A stretch of 64,000 bases of DNA, from the NCBI GenBank assembly GCA_016748015.1, contig JAAOMT010000073.1, positions 116,397-180,396 on the forward strand. The letters are read 5' to 3'. Shown piece by piece: positions 13,440 to 26,111 of the stretch. How positions within the stretch are numbered: the stretch's first letter is position 1; every line of letters begins with the position of its first letter. The translations under genes were made by a program, and so were the position numbers. The notes under the pieces are model-generated. The model ran no database searches. It worked only from the letters and a program-made list of their open reading frames with translations, and was not told the DNA's origin. Source of the DNA: Geosiphon pyriformis (taxonomy: Eukaryota > Glomeromycota > Glomeromycetes > Archaeosporales > Geosiphonaceae).

Positions 13440-14167
13440 TGCATAAGCTAAGAGCCCGCGATGATAAGTGAAATTAAAAAATTATCAGATTATCAGGACT
13501 TGGCTAAGCCACCCAGAATTAAAATCACACGATATTTATTTAATTTTAAATAAAAATTTTTAATTCATAAAATAATTATTAGCTTTTTATTTTTTTAAAA
13601 TATTTTTGTAAACTATAAAATGATTATTATTATTATTATTAATTTTTTAAAAACATACATCTTTATTATTATTTAAAAAGATTTTAACTATTTTAACTTA
13701 TTAATTATTACTGGTTTTTATATATATATATAACTATAGATACTTAACAAAAAACTTTTATTAAGTATTATTGACTTTTTTTGTGTAAATATAATTATAA
13801 ATTCTTAATTAGGGTTAAAAACAACAATATTCTATATTTAAAAATAATAATAATTTTTTTTACATATTATATAATTTATAATAATCCAAGTTTTTCTATT
13901 CATAAAAAAAATTTTGCTAAAATAATAATACTTAAAAAGCTTTAAATATTTAATATTAAGTTTAATATAAATAAAATGGCTGTATAATTATTTTGTTAAT
14001 GTTAATTTAGTTATTATTATGTAAAGTTTGCTTTTATAGATTCAATTTAGTCTAGTTTTAACTGGCTTAAATGATTAATTATATATAAAAAATGCATAAA
14101 TTACAGATATCTTGTAGAGTTTTTAACTTTTTTTTGTTATAATTAATAATTAGATTATAATTTGTTA

Positions 14168-14171
14168 AAGC

Positions 14172-14268
<97 letters not shown>
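14168..14268. repeat. (AAT)n microsatellite
   Basis: About 100 bp of almost perfect AAT/ATA trinucleotide repeats (over 30 units) in the AT-rich spacer. A similar tract of about 80 bp lies at 35642-35721. Strand assignment is arbitrary. Confidence 0.95.
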
Positions 14269-14270
<2 letters not shown>

Positions 14271-15922
14271 TATAAATTATAAAGATATTAAGTTATATTA
14301 AATTTAAATTTAAAAAAATTTAATATTATTGAGTTAAATAAAATTTAATGTTTATTTAAAATAATTGCTAATTAAAATGAGTGTTTATTTTTATGCAAAT
14401 TTTTTTAAGTAATTACTTATATTTCCAAAAATTAATCAACAAAAAATTTATTTTTTAAAAAGATTTGGAAAATAACAACAATAATAATAAATTAAATAAA
14501 AAAAATTGTAAAAAAATTGCTTGTAAAAAAAATTGATTTTTAATTTTTAACTTTTTTTGCTAATAGACTAAATTCTTTTGCAAGAAAGTAATTTGATTTT
14601 TTCATTAATTAAAATCCAAATAGTTTAAGTTTGATAGCATCTGGTCTTTTTTCCGAAATCTTCACAGCAATTACTTCTTTTAAATAAAGAGGAACAATAT
14701 ATTATACGAGCTGATTGGACTGTCAAAGAGCATTCAGACTTTGACCTATTATTGATGACAATCCAATGACAACCTAAAAAAATAGATATTTATTTTTTGT
14801 TTGTAAAGTCACAAGTTCACTTTGCCCCTTATAATTTGATAACTAGTTTAAACACGTGTAAACCAAATAATTACATTTTGATCGATATCGGGGATATAAC
14901 GCAAAAATAATCCTTTAATACTGAAACTATTGGAAAAAAACCAATTAGGTTACGAATTTCCTGATGAGCAAACTTTTAACATTTCAAATTATTACCTTTC
15001 TTTGTTCCGGACGATTTAGACGGTAAATATCAAAATTTGTTTACTTTTTCCCTAAAAATTCCCCTTATCAGATCCTATTAATCGCAAACAAAGGTAGTGT
15101 CCATCTCAGAAAAAACGGGTTAAAATGTTTTATAAAACTATTCAAAGCTTCTGGATAGTTTAGGTGCTTATCAATGCGCATAAAGAACTAACCTTAACGA
15201 AAATTGGTTTACAAAAACCATAAAACAATGGTATAAAGGTCCAGTTAGTCCGATCCCAAAAATTGGGTAAAAATTTTTTGCTTGGGATTTTGCCCAAAGG
15301 GAAAGACGAGTCTGTTCTACTTCCGGCAAATAATAACAGGCTCTTATTATGCTGAATTTTTTAGAAACACTTACCTGGGATCTAATGGATGCTGATATGT
15401 GTCTGGCTAAAGCATTCCTTCAGGCTAAAAAAATCTATAAAGAGATGACGCAAGATGATTATTATTGATTAATATGTTCTGGTGTAATCAACATCAGGAT
15501 TCCAATATGGTCTGGTTGTGACGCAAAGATCCCTCGCGAATTGAACTTTAAACAGTATATTTAATTTATACAAATTACATTTTAAATTCAAAAAAGTCAT
15601 GGAAATTTTTATTAGATGATCTTCGGGCAAGATTTTTCTGCCCATACTGCATTTTCTATAAAAAAAAATTTATTTTTTACAATCTAATTTAAAAATGTAA
15701 ATTAAAATTTTTTATGTTAACTTATAAAAACTTTTACTCTAGTCTCAGTAAACCCATAAGCAGGAGGGTTTCATAATTGTTGAAAGCCCCATGAGGAGAA
15801 ACTACTGTTTAGTTATTTAACGGCTATTTGGAAAGAAACCTAATCCTTAAATGTGTTCATTAATATTTGATTATGAATGAAATCACACCAATGTCACGCC
15901 AAAATCAAATCATTGAATAAAA

Positions 15923-15967
15923 TATAAAATATAAAATGTCATTTTCATCTTCATTTTTTTTTTTTTG
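15923..15967 (+). promoter_or_regulatory. Probable TATA/pyrimidine-tract promoter of the MFS gene
   Basis: TATAAAATATAAAATG lies about 100 bp upstream of the MFS start codon and is followed by a T/C-rich run ending near 15967. A TATA motif followed by a pyrimidine tract is a common fungal core-promoter arrangement. In DNA this AT-rich, a TATA match alone is weak evidence; the placement next to an intact gene is the main support. Confidence 0.4.
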
Positions 15968-16029
15968 CCAACTAATAATCAAAGTATTATTCACAAAATT
16001 TTGTCAAAAAGAAAACTCAAACAGAAACG

Positions 16030-17727
16030 ATGTCAATTACAGAAACGAAAGAAACTGATCCACTGCTTAAAAATGGGTGCGTGAGCACTCAACCAAACTA
16101 TACTCTGTATCATAATTCTACTAATGACAATAGTTTTTCGAAAAATCGTCTCGTCAAAAATGACGCTGAACCAGCAACACTATCAAACCAACCAATATTC
16201 GATCAAACAGCCGAACTATCATTAAAAGATCGAATCATGGTTTGTATTGGTTTGATGGCGGCAGTTTTCTTGTCCGCGTTAGATCAAACGATCATTGCTA
16301 TAGCATTGCCAAAGATCGGATCAGAATTCAACGCATTATCCGAGATCGCTTGGGTTGGGACATCTTACATGCTCACCTGCACCGCAACACAAACAATCTT
16401 TGCCAAATTATCAGATATTTTTGGGAGGAAGACCATTTTTTTAGTCTCAATTGAAATATTCACCGTTGGATCAATATTTTGTGGGGCTGCGCCAGACATG
16501 CGTTTGTTAATCATTAGCCGTGGAATTGCTGGGATCGGTTGTGGTGGAATTATTTCGATGGTGGCCATTATCATCACGGAAATTGTACCATTACGTGAAC
16601 GTGGCAAATATCAAAGTATCATTAGTGTTACTTATACTTTGGCCGCGGTAATTGGACCTTTAGTTGGTGGCGCTCTCACCGACCACGCATCATGGCGATG
16701 GGCATTTTATCTGAATGTTCCAGTTGGAATCCTTACAATCTGGATAATTTGGAAACTTTTAAATCTACCAAAGGTGAGCGGCACCTTACGAGAAAAGTTG
16801 TGTCGCATAGATTATGCTGGAAGCCTGGCCTTTACCATATCTATGGTTTCGATCTTGTTATCACTTAGCTTGGGAGGCAATGATGATCACCAATGGGGAT
16901 CACCAGAAATTATCACCTTGCTCATTACTGGTTTCTTGTTTGTCTTAATATTCATCTTGATTGAAGTTAAGGTGGCAAAGGAACCGATCATCCCGATACA
17001 TCTATTCAAAAATATCAATGTACTTTTCTCTCTCATTTCCAATTTCGCGATCGGTATGGTATTCCTGGGAATGATATATTACACCTCAATTTACTATCAA
17101 GCGGTTAAAGGACAAAATGCTACTAAAGCAGGATTACAACTGGTCCCATTAATTTCCGGTATCCTGTTATTTTCAGTTTTGTCTGGTTTCGCCGCCAGTA
17201 TCACTGGGCGATATCTTGGCTGGATTCTTTCTGGTTATGTATTAGTAGGAATCGGATCGGTACTAATATCTACGGCTGATGAAAATACCAATCAATTTCA
17301 GCTAATCGTTTATCTTTCCATCTTTGGTACCGGATTCGGAACTTCATTTCAAACCGCTCTTTTAGCTCCTCAATCCTCGGTTGTTTACAAAGATGTAGCG
17401 CTCGTGACAGCATTGGTGGTTTTTATTCGAAATATTGGTGGTATCTTGGGTTTGGCAATTTATGCATCGACTTTTAATAACACCTTGGTAAAATTATTGG
17501 TTGAAGTATTACCTGATGATATTCCAATTGATCAGGTGTTAAATTCTATCGAGTACGTGTATAGTTTACCACCAGAGATCCGAGAACCGGTGATTCATGC
17601 TTATGCAAAAGCAATACAAACTGCCCATTGGATTGGATTACCCGCCTCAATTGTGGCAATATTCTTCACCTTGTTCATCAAGCATCGACCATTGACAAGA
17701 ACTTTAGGTCCTAGTATCACGGAATGA
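16030..17727 (+). CDS. MFS drug:H+ antiporter, DHA2 (14-TM) type
   Basis: Single-exon gene for a 565-aa membrane transporter of the major facilitator superfamily, DHA2 family, which in fungi exports drugs, toxins or basic amino acids using the proton gradient. The first 65 residues are hydrophilic and probably cytosolic. The first helix carries 'FLSALDQTIIAIALPKI' (about residues 80-96), typical of DHA2. Motif A 'KLSDIFGRK' is at 126-134, and motif C-like 'AVIGPLVGGALTDHASWRWAF' is at about 206-226, including the 'SWRW.F..N.P.G' signature. Hydrophobic segments continue to residue 555, consistent with 14 helices. Substrate cannot be told from the sequence, and amino-acid/vacuolar exporters of the same family remain possible. 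The start codon follows a TATA/pyrimidine promoter closely; no frameshifts are seen. Confidence 0.93.
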   Translation: MSITETKETDPLLKNGCVSTQPNYTLYHNSTNDNSFSKNRLVKNDAEPATLSNQPIFDQTAELSLKDRIMVCIGLMAAVFLSALDQTIIAIALPKIGSEFNALSEIAWVGTSYMLTCTATQTIFAKLSDIFGRKTIFLVSIEIFTVGSIFCGAAPDMRLLIISRGIAGIGCGGIISMVAIIITEIVPLRERGKYQSIISVTYTLAAVIGPLVGGALTDHASWRWAFYLNVPVGILTIWIIWKLLNLPKVSGTLREKLCRIDYAGSLAFTISMVSILLSLSLGGNDDHQWGSPEIITLLITGFLFVLIFILIEVKVAKEPIIPIHLFKNINVLFSLISNFAIGMVFLGMIYYTSIYYQAVKGQNATKAGLQLVPLISGILLFSVLSGFAASITGRYLGWILSGYVLVGIGSVLISTADENTNQFQLIVYLSIFGTGFGTSFQTALLAPQSSVVYKDVALVTALVVFIRNIGGILGLAIYASTFNNTLVKLLVEVLPDDIPIDQVLNSIEYVYSLPPEIREPVIHAYAKAIQTAHWIGLPASIVAIFFTLFIKHRPLTRTLGPSITE

Positions 17728-19178
17728 TGATGTGTTAAATAAATAATTTTAAAAAGTAAAAATTAGGGAGTGAAACATTTGTTATTTGGAAAAATAAGAC
17801 ATAATAGCAATTTTTAAGGAAATGTTTATAGTAAATTGGGTTCTTTGAAACTTTTCAATTAAAGTCCTAAATGCCATGTGTTCAAGTTGATATGATTATG
17901 AACTCATAAATAAACAAGTTGATATGATCAAAAGACCTTGAATTCTTGAAAGTGATTCATCCATCATCCCTGATTCATAGATCAAGAATTTCTTATCGCC
18001 TCAATTAAAAGAAGAGAGAAATAATTCCGTTGATTATACATAATTACTTTTAAATTTGTGACCATGAGGGTAAAGGAATAATTCCAAAATTTAAATCTTG
18101 GAATCAATTTTCCATATATAATCTTTTTAACTTTCATTATTATAACAATAGATTAAGAATGATAAAAGTCAGTTTTCAAAGACATTATTTCGCCAATCTT
18201 TAAAATATCATTAAAGAGTCAGCTAATAAATAAGAAAAAAAAAGATTTATTTTTATCGATAACTTTTAACAAAGCTCAAGGATTTAGATCATCCACACAC
18301 ACAAATACACCAATATAAGTAAGCACCTTTGAAAATATAAGCCTAAGGGATCAAATGATTTTGTATCTAGAATAAATATCATTCAGGGGATATTGTGACA
18401 AACGTAACTAATTAGCTTTTGATTGCTAGGAATTCTGTAGACCTTAAAGTTGAAGTAATATAAAAACTTTTAAGATTTTTTCAATCCCTTTTATATTGAC
18501 AATGACACGATTTCAAGATAAATCAGTTGGGAGGGGAGGGGAGGGAAGGGAAGAGAAGGGAAGGGGAGAATTGGACAGACTGAATGAAAAACTTTTTTGA
18601 TTTAGGCACATCGAAAAGTCAGAATAAAGGGTACAGGTTTCTTTTTCTTTGTTCTCTAAAAAGGGATCCGAATTTCACATTACCAAGTAATGAAACCTCC
18701 TTTTAAAGAAATATTTGTCCAACCCCATTGACAATATTGATATCTTTAATAATATTATGTTATCCGCGAGAAAATATCACGAAAAAAAAAACAAGGAAAT
18801 TAAAAAGAAAGACCTCTTTAAAATATTTGAAAAAATTTATTAACCAAAAAAAAAAATTTTCTCTGATTATGTTTCGTTGTGATTAGCTAAAGGTTTAAAA
18901 TGAACACGTGAGTCATTTGGGTTAAAGTTCTTTTAGGATATGAAAGAAATTCTCAAAGGTCAAAAAGGATTTCAATTATATGTTTTACCTTGGAAGATAA
19001 GAAACAAATCAAACAATTTTAGGATCAAAATCCATTTTTTTTAACAAAATTAATATTTAAACAAGAATATAACTAAAGCTTCGAGACTCTTGATGTTTAA
19101 AAACAAATTTAAAATTTTACAATAAGGGATATTTTTTATATATAGGGGATCTATTTAGATTCTAAAAGTGATTTATAT
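17728..19178. other. Intergenic region, no gene seen
   Basis: The composition is less AT-rich than the AT blocks, but I find no frame with coding character or linked splice sites. It includes a short purine-rich run of GGGGA/GGGAA units at 18528-18568. It holds the 3' flanks of the MFS gene and of the cysteine-rich secreted protein gene, which converge. Confidence 0.55.
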
Positions 19179-19766
19179 TTAAATTTTTACACATTTTTTT
19201 TCACAATTATCCCCGAAATATCCACATCTATATCCTTTTTTACAAGCGAATGTACAAGCACGTTTACTTCTACATTCTTTGCCTGGTTTTTGAGAATAAT
19301 TATTACATTTTCCAACACCCTTTCGTTTTTTATATTGAGATTGACAGGTAGATTGTGGCGGTTCTGAATCTAAAAAATAAAATTATTTAAGGTATTATCT
19401 TGAAATTCATTGATGAAGTAAATTTTAAATCTTTTTACCTTCGATTAGTGAGCATACAGGTGTACAATTTTCCCCTGCTTTACAAGTGGTCCCAGTTTGA
19501 CATAACGCTGCTATACAAGGATCGTATTGGCACTGAGGTGCTCTTTTAACTATATTATCCAGAGTTCAAGGTGCGTAAAAAAATGAGAAATTATTTTCAA
19601 GTTTATAATTGATTGATTGATTGATTGATTGATTGAGTAGTTGTAGTTTTTAATTATTAAACGTACCTGAACCAGTGACTAACCCGACATTTTCTCTCAC
19701 TCCAAAACTGAAAATGGTTACACATATAATCAAAATATAGAAAAATATACGAAGGATTTTATTCAT
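19179..19766 (-). CDS. Small secreted cysteine-rich protein (3 exons)
   Basis: Found by splicing: exons 19766-19667, 19549-19439 and 19369-19179 join in frame (phases 1 and 1, GT-AG ends) to 133 aa. Residues 1-21 form a classic signal peptide (basic start, hydrophobic 'IFFYILIICVTIFSF'). A Kex2-type Lys-Arg follows at 35-36, just before the first cysteine. The predicted mature part has 14 cysteines, six in exon 2 (CQYDPC, ALC, TTC, ENC, PVC) and eight in exon 3, and is rich in Lys/Arg. An even cysteine count and small size fit a disulfide-rich secreted protein; in plant-associated fungi such genes are often effector candidates. I do not recognise a named family. Intron 1 contains an ATTG microsatellite (about 19609-19636). 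Function is unknown; gene structure is well supported by the open frames and splice signals. Confidence 0.8.
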
Positions 19767-22393
19767 CTTATGTTTATATTTTGTTTTGTATTTAAAAATG
19801 AATCGGAAGTTGCAAGAAAATTGAGCTGTAACAATAAATTATTATAATCATTCAGAAGCTCTTTTTATTTCATTTTTTTGAATTATTAATTGGTTTAACT
19901 TGGTTTAAGGTTTAAACCTTTTCGTACATTTACGAATCTTCTGAATGAATATTATTAAGAGAACATTCCAATTTATTATTAAATTAAGATAAGTAGGAAC
20001 AATTGTTTCAGAAAAAACAAAGAATTTACTATTGTAATACTTATTTTTCCATAAGAAGACAATAATTAAGGAAAAACTATAAATATCAATCAAATCGACG
20101 AATTCATTTCCTGTTTTCAACAAACCAGGAATTCGAGAAAAATGCTTTTGAGGTCCAAATATGAATAGAAATCTAGAAATTATTGCTGTATGATACATAT
20201 TTGATGATCAAAAACACTAAATGCTTTAATCTATTTTTATGAAATTGTTTAATTATGGATCTAAAGAAGTTAGTAATAGTTATTTGCTTTTATGACAATT
20301 TAATATAGTTGAATAGTGTATTAATCACTTTTAATTAAATATAATGAAAATAAATTTGTTATGTTTTTACTTTTTAAATTTGAATTATTTTTTGATAAAG
20401 TTAAATATATGATATTTTATATTTATATTAGATATATATTTATATTTCAATTAAAAATATAAAATATTCTTAATAATTATTTAAAAAGTTTTTTTTATTG
20501 CTTTTAATTAAACATGTATATAAATTATGTAAATTAATAATAATAATAAAATTATGCCTATAATAAATATAAACCCATGTAATTTTTCATATAACTAATT
20601 ATTTGAACTTATATTAATGTTATACTAAGCTAAAATAAACACCAAAAATACTTTTTTCATTAAGTTTGCTTATTTAGATTCTGGTATTCTTTTTTACTAA
20701 ACTTTATATTTTAAAGTTAAATAAATTTTATAAAATTATTTAATATTATTACTTAATTTATTATTACCTAAAAATAATGTACCAAATTTATTCTTAATTT
20801 TAGTAAAGTCTTATACAAACTTAATACCAATTTGCTAAAACTTTTTATTTTAAGTTTTTAAAAATGTAAAACAGTTTTTTTTTTCAACCAAAATAATATA
20901 ATATGTATTATCAAAAAACCAATAAAGTTTTATTACTCATTTTATTAAATAAATTAAATATTTTATTCAAAATTCTAAAAAATTTAAAGTATTTATTAAG
21001 TATTAAAATATATTATTCTATTTTAATAGTTGTGTTATGTATTCAATTTTTTTACGAATATTTTTTATCTATAAGTTATTTTGTTATGTGTAAATATTAT
21101 AAATTTATATTCAAAATTCAAGTGTTATTTTAACAATTACTTTTTAGCTTTAATAGTTAAAATTCTTAAATGTACTAATTTATATTTTGGAAAATTACAA
21201 TTAATTTAAAAGCTTATTCAAAAATAAAAATAAAACAAATAAAAAAATATTTTTATTCTAATATTGTATTGTGTTTTTTCTTTTTTTAATTTTAATTAGT
21301 TTTACAATTTGTTATTTTTAAATAATTAAAATTTAGTTTAGATTGAAATCTAAATTTGTGTTAAAATATTTAAAATTTTGAAATTAATTTAAATTTTGGA
21401 GATTATTAAAATATAAAATTTAATAATAGTTTTTAAACAAAAAAGAAAAATAATTATTTTTATTGTTAATTATTTTATTAAATAATTTTAAAATTTTATT
21501 TCGGAATTTTAAAATTTAATTAATTAATTAGTTATTTATTTAAAAATCTGATTTTTGTCAAGATACAAAATTTATATTATATTAATAAAATTTTTAAATT
21601 ATTGATTTTATAAAAACTTTTATGAATTTTAGTAAACTATTTGTTTGTTTTTTGAAAATTTTTACAAATTTTAATTTAAACAAAATAAACTTTAATTAAG
21701 TTATTTAAAATCTATTTAAAGTGTATAAATTTTAACTTAAACTGCTTATAATTTATTTAAACTGTTTAAAATTATTATTGTTACAAATTTTAGATTAATA
21801 TATATAGTATTTAAATATTTTTACAAATTAATATTAATTTTATTTAATATTAATAACTAATAAAAATTAATTAATTAACAATAATAATTAATTTAAAAAT
21901 AAATAATTTAATATTTAAATAATTAAATTAAAATATTAAATAATTGAATAATAAATAAATTTAAAAATAAATTATAAATTATAAATTATGAAAAAATTAA
22001 AATATTTTTTAATGTTTTTAAAAATATAATTTTCAATTAGTAATAATATTAATACTTAAAAAATTTTTTATTAAATATATAATTTTTTTTAATAATAATG
22101 TTATATTTTTTATTGCGATTTAATTTAAATAATTTAAAAATAAAATACGTTTAATCATATATCTAAATAATAATATTACTAATTATATAAATTATATAAT
22201 CAAAAAAAATTCAATTAACTTAATTTAAAAAATATTTTGTAAAACAATAATTTTTTTAATTTTTTAAAAAAAATTTTTAATGATATTTTTTTTATTATAA
22301 ATAATTAATAAGTAAAAATAAAGTTAATTAAACCAAAAATTTTGAAATTAACAATAATATATTATTAAGAATTAATATATTTTAATTTAATAG

Positions 22394-22504
22394 ATATTAT
22401 TAAAACATATATTAAGCAAAATATTATTAAAACATATATTAAGCAAAATATTATTAAAACATATACTAAGAAAAATATTATTAAAACATATACTAAGAAA
22501 AATA
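22394..22504. repeat. 27-bp tandem repeat, four units
   Basis: Four consecutive units of the pattern 'attattaaaacatata(t/c)taag(c/a)aaaat' lie head to tail. The first two units share 'attaagc' and the last two share 'actaaga', suggesting two rounds of duplication. It lies in AT block 2, about 230 bp before R1 copy 2. Confidence 0.9.
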
Positions 22505-22734
22505 TAAAAACACAATTAAAAAACATAATAAAATTTGTAATTTTTAATGATAACTTTTATACAATAAAACTTGATATTATTTTTAATAACAAACTTAATA
22601 TTAATAAACTATATAATAATTAAACAATAGTCTTTATATAAATTAATTTAATTTTATAAAAAACATTAAACATTAAAATAAAAACCACTTTTTTTAAAAA
22701 AATTTTATTAATTAATAATTGTTTTTTTAAGTAT

Positions 22735-23495
22735 TATTAAAATTAATAGTATTTTTAAAAAAAAACTGTTTTAGTATTTATGTTATTAATTTAGTTTTTT
22801 AAGTTAAATAATAATATAATTTGATTAAATAATAATATATATTAGAACAAATCATGTTTTGCTTTTATAATAAAAAATAATTTGCTAAATATAACTATAT
22901 TAAACAATTTAATTAAATATTAATTTATGTCTGTTTTAAAAAATATATTATTACTTCTATTGTTTAAATTAAAAAAATATTATTGTTTATAAACTAAATT
23001 GAAACTTATTATTGTAATTGAAAAAAAATCAGTATAAAAAATCAAAGTCTTATATTTCAAAAAAAAAAAGTTTTTAAAACAATAACAATAAATTTAAAAT
23101 CTTTAATAAACACAAAAACCAATAATTTAAAATAAAAGCTTTTTTTTAAAAATTACAAAAAAAACAATAGCTTAATTATTGTTTTAATATTATATTTTTT
23201 TAAAACTTTTGGTAATAATAATAATAATAACATTAAAACTGCTTTTGCTATTTGAATAAAACTTTGACTAAAAATAGATTATCATTTAAATATGAAAAGA
23301 ATAATTTTAAAGCAATTTTTAATTGTTTTTTATTTGTAATATTTAAGAAAAATGTTTTATAATGTTTTGCTTAACTGTTTTTACTATTAAAAAGGCTTTT
23401 TGGGTAGTTGTTTTCTTAGTTATTATAAAAAAAAGCAAAAATTGTTTCTTTTTTTACTTTTTACTTTGTTCATAGCCATGAAAATTAAGAAAAAA
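22735..23495 (+). repeat. Dispersed repeat R1, copy 2
   Basis: Diverged copy of the repeat at 8875-9545, with the same order of landmarks: 'aaaaaaaaactgttttagt', 'attgtttaaattaaaaaa', 'aacattaaaactg', and a terminal 'agttattataaaaaaaagc' block leading into 'gttcatagcc'. Like copy 1 it lies at the right edge of an AT block, with the same end facing the genes. No coding frame is preserved. Confidence 0.65.
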
Positions 23496-25429
23496 AGAAT
23501 TTATTTTTTTTTATTTTGGGTTAAAAAGTTTATATTATTATTAATTAATAATTATGTATTTTTGTTAAAATTAATACACTTGTCAAAATTTGAAAATCTA
23601 TACATAAAAAAGTTTTTATTTTTTTAATAATTATTTTTTCATTTTATCAACACTTTTCATAAATCTGATGTTTTACTTTGCAAAATTGAAACAACATATT
23701 CACAATTATTATTATTATTATTTTATTTATTCTTAAATGTGTTTTTATTTTCTCATTTTTTTTAGTAAATCTATTTTTAGCATTCATGTTGGTTTTGTTC
23801 CACAGATAATTTAATGAAAATATAAATTTTTAACTTAAACTATAATTTCATTCAATCGCGACAAATTTGTCTGACTTGTGAAACGAATTCAATTAATTAT
23901 AATCTTGCTTGAAAATGAATTAAAGGTCGCTGCAATCTTAATCAGAAGTTTGGCAGACACTATTTTTGTTGATTGAGATATTAATAACACTCCCAAAAAT
24001 AGTAATTAAATAGATAGTTTTTTTCGGAAATTAAAGATAAAACCATGTGCTTAATTTCAAAGAAAAAATACTATTAATTTTTCATACTTTTAAGGATTTT
24101 GTCACAGTCCCAAAATTCCTTTTTGTAAATATTTTATGTTTATCTCTTAGAGCTATTCGATCTATTTATCGTAAAAAAAAAAATGCTAGTTTCTCGATAA
24201 ATAAAAGATAGATGTACATTTATCTTCTTTTCCTTACCCATGGTACGATTAAATTGGGTTCACATAATATTGGGACCAAATTGTAGAACAATGTTCCCAT
24301 TGATGGCTTGTTCCTGTTTCGGTTTGTGTACTTGTATGATCTGGATCTTCCTTCTAATTTTAAGTGACCGTAAACAAAAAGTGAAGGAATCGGAGAGGTT
24401 TTTGATATAATGAGTAATATTGAGAATCCACTCATTAATTCTCTAATCACCAATAAAAGGTTCTCTTACGTACTCTTTACAAAGGTGGTGTTTATTTGCT
24501 CCATCTTCGTCATGGAGCTTAGATCTAAGAGAAAAGCTGAGATATTTGTTCCACAAGTTCGTCAAAAAAATTTTCTACGTTTCGAGTTTCTCAAAGATTT
24601 TTGGAATCATCTTTTTTTTTTTTTTTTTTGATTCGTGTTACATGTTTCCTAAATTCTACACTTGGAAAATTTTCGTTTCTTAATCATTTAATCCCTCCTG
24701 CATCTAAAGCTACCAATTTTAACTGAAATCTTATGAAAAAAAAAGTTCTCGCTATAGAAAAACAACAGACCGAATGAAAGACAATAATCATGCAAGAAAT
24801 TATTTAGTGCGTGCGCGCGTTTAAGAAAAACTATGTTCATAAATCCCATCTATTTGCTCATTATGGTCATTGATGATTGAGTTCGAGTAAGCCAAAATTA
24901 CAATGCATGTCTGCATAGATCGGAAATACGTATCGAATAATTTTCCGAGATACATATCTTTTTTGCGCTTATCTCACGTTTGATCAATTTTATTTGCTAT
25001 TAACTATCGGAAAAAGTATGGTAATTGATAAAACAATGATAAAATGCCAAACTTAAGAAGCTACTTGAAAATTTTCATCTTTCGTTTCACAGCAGATTAT
25101 TTGCTTATATGAAATAGATCAACCAACTCTCAAGAGTTTGTGGACTCTCATTATTGCCCCTGACCACCATACAGTACGTTTCACGTCAAAGTTGTTGGTC
25201 TCGACGCGGGTAATATTGAATAAGCGTCATCTGAAAATAGAAATTCGAATAAACTTTTGTTTTACTGAATAGGTGAATGAATGAACCTTAAATTAAAAGT
25301 AATTTTTGATAAAAAGGCTCGTTGCTAAAAGGTTTTTCGCGTAATTTTCATATTTTTCATCAATTTACGAATCTGTTCTAGAAACTTCGAATATTTTCCC
25401 TTCAATAAAACTTGATTTTTTTTTTCGAA

Positions 25430-26111
25430 ATGCCGACCATTTTTGGTTCTCTTAATCATCTTTGCCTCACCGTGTCTGACTACGATAAAAGCATCGAACT
25501 TTACGATTTATTTCTAACCCGTCTTGGTATATATCTGATGTTTATGGCTGGTTAATGAAATTTGAATCTTGAATATTTCACTTTGATTTATATCCCTTCC
25601 TTTTAAATAATCTAATTAATCAGGCTACAAACAAGGCTTGTCAACACCTAATTACACGTTATGGTCTCACCCCAAAGTGGGAAGCATTGGCATCAATCCA
25701 GTCAAACCGGAATACAAAGATATCAAGCATAATCGCTACACTGCTGGTTTTCACCATTTGGCATTCAATGCTTCGTCACGAAAGGATGTTGATGAATTTT
25801 ATGATTTCCTAGTTGAAAATGAATACGAAATTTTGGATGAACCTGCAGAATATCCATACTCTCCTGGTTATTATGCTGGTAGGATTATCATTTTTAAAAA
25901 ATTTATTTTTACATTAATATAAAAATATGTATTAATTAATTTCCTTTTCTGGACAGTCTTCTGGACTGATCTTGACGGTATGAAATTTGAATTGGCATAC
26001 ATTCCACCACCACCAACAATCAAAAATAAGGAACAAGAAATAGAGGGGAAGGACCACGAAGGAAATGGTATCACAGATGAAAAAACTTCAAAACGTCAAA
26101 AAACCGAATAA
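25430..26111 (+). CDS. VOC/glyoxalase-family metalloprotein (3 exons)
   Basis: Member of the vicinal oxygen chelate superfamily (glyoxalase I, fosfomycin/bleomycin resistance, extradiol dioxygenases). Exons 25430-25526, 25624-25878 and 25957-26111 join in frame to 168 aa. Residues near 7-13, 'SLNHLCLTV', give the first metal-ligand His strand. 'YTAGFHHLAFNA' provides the second-module His. 'FWTDLDGMKFELAY' carries the conserved D-x-D-G and the ligand Glu, so both beta-alpha-beta-beta-beta modules look complete. The C-terminal tail is charged and ends in a basic 'TSKRQKTE'. Substrate cannot be predicted; small fungal VOC proteins of this length are usually of unknown function. Introns are 97 and 78 nt with GT-AG ends. 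The ATG opens directly into the first VOC strand, so there is no targeting peptide. Confidence 0.85.

Larger units (their letters stand above)
13440..16029. other. AT-rich spacer with microsatellite and unassigned scraps
   Basis: The first kilobase is nearly pure A/T with no gene signal and contains a long AAT microsatellite (listed separately). From about 14.6 to 15.9 kb the composition is less extreme and short coding-like scraps appear, for example a frame at 15361-15468 containing 'MDADMCLAKAFLQAKK'. None is long or flanked by convincing splice sites, so I call no gene. The 3' end contains the promoter region of the MFS gene. Confidence 0.6.
19767..25429. other. Gene-free region including AT block 2
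   Basis: From 19.77 to about 20.3 kb lies the 5' flank of the secreted-protein gene. From about 20.3 to 23.7 kb the DNA is nearly pure A/T with dense stops and contains a 27-bp tandem repeat and R1 copy 2. From 23.7 to 25.4 kb the composition becomes more balanced again, but the short open frames there (for example near 24.2-24.6 kb on both strands) have no recognisable product and overlap each other. I see no gene in this stretch. Confidence 0.6.

Noticed and set aside
19905-20198. 97-codon minus-strand frame upstream of the cysteine-rich gene
   Set aside because: Lies in the presumed promoter of that gene, has no motif, and its composition follows the AT bias.
24220-24631. Overlapping 73-77 codon frames on both strands
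   Set aside because: Head-to-head overlapping frames ending in a T-run; no family features or splice partners.
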